From Erpobdella octoculata (lineage: Eukaryota > Annelida > Clitellata > Hirudinida > Erpobdellidae): 64,000 bases of DNA. Location: positions 2,454,988 to 2,518,987 of the forward strand of contig OZ022246.1 in the NCBI GenBank assembly GCA_963978895.1. Reading direction: 5' to 3'. Each line of letters begins with the position of its first letter. Positions within the stretch are counted from its first letter, which is position 1. Shown here in pieces: positions 62,164 to 64,000 of this stretch. A model generated the notes under the pieces. That model saw only the letters and a program-made list of their open reading frames with translations. It was not told where the DNA came from and ran no database searches. The position numbers were made by a program, and so were the translations under genes.

Positions 62164-64000
62164 CACACGCATAGTCCAACAAACATGTTTACATGGTCAT
62201 ACATTTCTTCAGGCACAAAACAAAATGAGAGCAGCATACTTCGGAGCGAAATGGCCCGTGCCGGAGGTTTCCACGAGAGGCGCGGCAGGATCGAACGTGA
62301 GGAAGATCGTGAAGTAAGTGGCGACGTGAAGCAAGAAGCCGATGAAGACGACAAGACTCTTGTTGGGACGCCTGTTCGGTACGATGTTGCCCAGGATGCC
62401 GAATAAGAGGCCGCCTATCGTAGCGACAAACATTCTTCTTTAAGTGAAAACTCCTCATTACAATATCAGCATAAGTAATTATTCGAGATGCACATATTTC
62501 AATTGAACTTTCCTCAGTTAGAAAATGTAACTAATTGGTAATTTATCTAATTATGCATTCCATTTAATTAAATATTCAACTTCGGTGTCATGTATTTATG
62601 AGTCCAATCTACGATGGGTCACTATATAGTGAACGTCCCTCACAAAGTAATAAAACGGTAAAGTAATTTCTAACCGATAATTTGACCGACTCCAGTCGCA
62701 AGCCCAGAAAACCCGGCCAACTGTTTGGCTTCGGTGCCGAAATAACCGCTGTGGCCGACCGAGGTTATGTAAACGGAAGACCAGAAAGATGTTTCTGCTC
62801 CTGGTGGTAGTGAAAATAATAATTTATTATTTTAATATCAATATAATTTATTATTTTAATATCAATATAATTTATTATTTTAATATCAATATAATTTATT
62901 ATTTTAATATCAGTATAATTTATTATTTTATTATCAGAATAATTTATTATTTTATTATCAATATCAATAAAAAACAACTTCGTCAACTTTTTAAAAGATA
63001 TTTTCAATGTTCATTAAATTAAAAAAACGAAAAAATCAGTGTTTAAACCATTAAAAGAATTTTAAAAATTTGGAAAGTTGACATAATTAGAATCAAAGTT
63101 CAAATAAACAAGGCTGCAAGTCTATCAAATGTACACTCGAGTTATTTCGTGCACTAGCTCAACGACACAGCCATTCATTTACTAGCCTACCTAATTTAAC
63201 TAGTTTGTACAGTGATGAGGTAACATTTATTTACGCAGAGTACAACTCTAGCTAACCTGTATAGAAGAAGAGTACAGACAAGAATAGCATTTCTTTGGTG
63301 ACCAACAGCTTGATGGAACGTACTGTGGAATAGAAAAATAAAATAGAAAACTGGTAACATATCGTTACGTGTACGTCTCACGTGTATTTTTTTTGCACAC
63401 GAGCGTTATTAAAATGCGATAGATTAATTCCATTAAAAAATCTCGTTTCGTTCAACATGAGCTCAATTTTCCATGGATGCGAACTAGAGCTGTCTGTCAA
63501 CAAGAAATTATCCAAATCAGAGGCGAACCATTAATTAATTGAAACAAAAATGTAACTCGGAAAAACTCACGAAAGACTTGTTTGGCCGACTCTCTGGAAA
63601 AAAAGAAAAACAAAACCGTTCAATAAGTTATTCTAGAAATTGAAGAACGCAGTTTGCTCGAAAGACGAATCAATTTTGTGAAAAATTAAAAATCAAATCA
63701 ATTTTAATAAATTATTATTATTATTATCACAAAATATTCACATCAATTGTATAATGTTCTCCAAGAATAAAAAGAAAGAAACAAATTATTAATTCAATTA
63801 AAAAATAAACTATCCGTCAAGAAAAATAAACACACTTTGGCTCGTCCAAGTCACGTTTCGACGTTCTGAAAGTCAACATGAGGAGGAGTCCGAGACATCC
63901 GACACTCGTCAGCCCGATGAAGAGGACAGTCCTCGAATGGGCGTCGATGTAACTTAGGTCTGAGAATTTGAAGTAGACGAACAGGTTGCCCCATATCAGA
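60708..64000 (-). CDS. MFSD11: MFSD11, UNC93-like major-facilitator protein, 3' part
   Basis: The C-terminal two thirds of a polytopic membrane protein of the UNC93 branch of the major facilitator superfamily; its substrate is unknown. Exons (minus): 63836-64000 (continues beyond the window), 63571-63593, 63257-63322, 62675-62800, 62240-62414, 61851-61914, 61224-61294, 60708-60869. Readable segments are LIWGNLFVYFKFSDLSYIDA, LLVTKEMLFLSVLFFYTGAE, SVGHSGYFGTEAKQLAGFSG, GGLLFGILGN, VVASAVLLGLGDSAFNTQ, ACALFKFIQSLASAAAFVYS and LLLQWQLLILLIL. GLGDSAFNTQ, KFIQS and LLLxWQLLI are MFSD11 hallmarks. The 23-nt exon 63571-63593 is a microexon within the cytoplasmic loop. The start codon and N-terminal helices are outside the window. 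Confidence 0.93.
61306..61648. repeat. 16-bp satellite in an MFSD11 intron
   Basis: About 21 near-perfect copies of ATATATCATTTTCAAA, with one copy lacking a T. The array starts 10 bp upstream (in transcript direction) of the acceptor for exon 61224-61294, in the region where a branch point would sit. Confidence 0.95.
62055..62165. repeat. (ACAT)n microsatellite in an MFSD11 intron
   Basis: TA then AC then about 20 copies of ACAT, the same motif as the large array at 10119-10354. Confidence 0.95.
62815..62970. repeat. 18-bp AT-rich repeat in an MFSD11 intron
   Basis: The unit TAATTTATTATTTTAATATC is repeated about seven times with variants, directly next to the exon 62675-62800 acceptor. 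Confidence 0.85.

Overview
This is a metazoan nuclear window. Every recognisable gene is interrupted by short GT-AG introns or is a single-exon animal gene, AATAAA signals follow several stops, and the spaces between genes are AT-rich and packed with microsatellites, minisatellites and DNA transposons. The conserved gene set (TOMM7, PPIL1, NCKIPSD, PSD/EFA6, MFSD11, an RDH14-type reductase) is bilaterian. Compact introns together with two expanded GPCR paralogs suggest an invertebrate, possibly a spiralian, but nothing seen fixes the phylum.

Layout. 0.8-3.4 kb: rhodopsin-family GPCR A (+). 5.8-10.4 kb: repeats (inverted copies of a short element, Penelope-like termini, a SINE-like copy), a frameshifted BTB/C2H2 zinc-finger pseudogene and a long ACAT array. 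10.4-19 kb: almost no coding signal, but minisatellites of 31, 29 and 36 bp, a GAT tract, a GA tract and a 219-bp inverted-repeat element. 19.2-21.4 kb: GPCR B (+), a paralog of A with the same intron and one in-frame TGA at a codon that is TGG in A. 22.1-30.3 kb: two hAT-type elements, each with a perfect 8-bp target duplication, the second carrying remnants of at least two further hAT elements. 31.1-32.1 kb: RDH14-like reductase (+). 33.6-38.6 kb: NCKIPSD/SPIN90 (-), 12 exons, divergent from the tiny TOMM7 gene (39.1-40.9 kb, +). 41.2-42.4 kb: single-exon protein with a predicted PTB-like domain (-). 43.7-47.0 kb: PPIL1 (+), whose first intron is largely a 1.6-kb transposon with 8-bp target duplication. 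49.5-58.4 kb: EFA6/PSD-type Sec7-PH protein (-). 60.7-64 kb: the 3' part of MFSD11 (-), running off the window end.

The genes do not form a pathway. They are unrelated housekeeping and signalling genes: mitochondrial import (TOMM7), spliceosomal proline isomerase (PPIL1), actin regulation through SH3 and Arp2/3 (NCKIPSD), Arf/membrane-cytoskeleton (EFA6), a UNC93-like transporter, retinoid/aldehyde reduction and peptide/small-molecule reception. The points most worth a second look are the W-to-TGA codon in GPCR B (nonsense, or a site that A-to-I editing could recode), an EFA6 whose Sec7 domain lacks the catalytic glutamate and the second conserved motif, the large insertion in its PH domain, and several transposon families whose termini and target duplications can be read directly.
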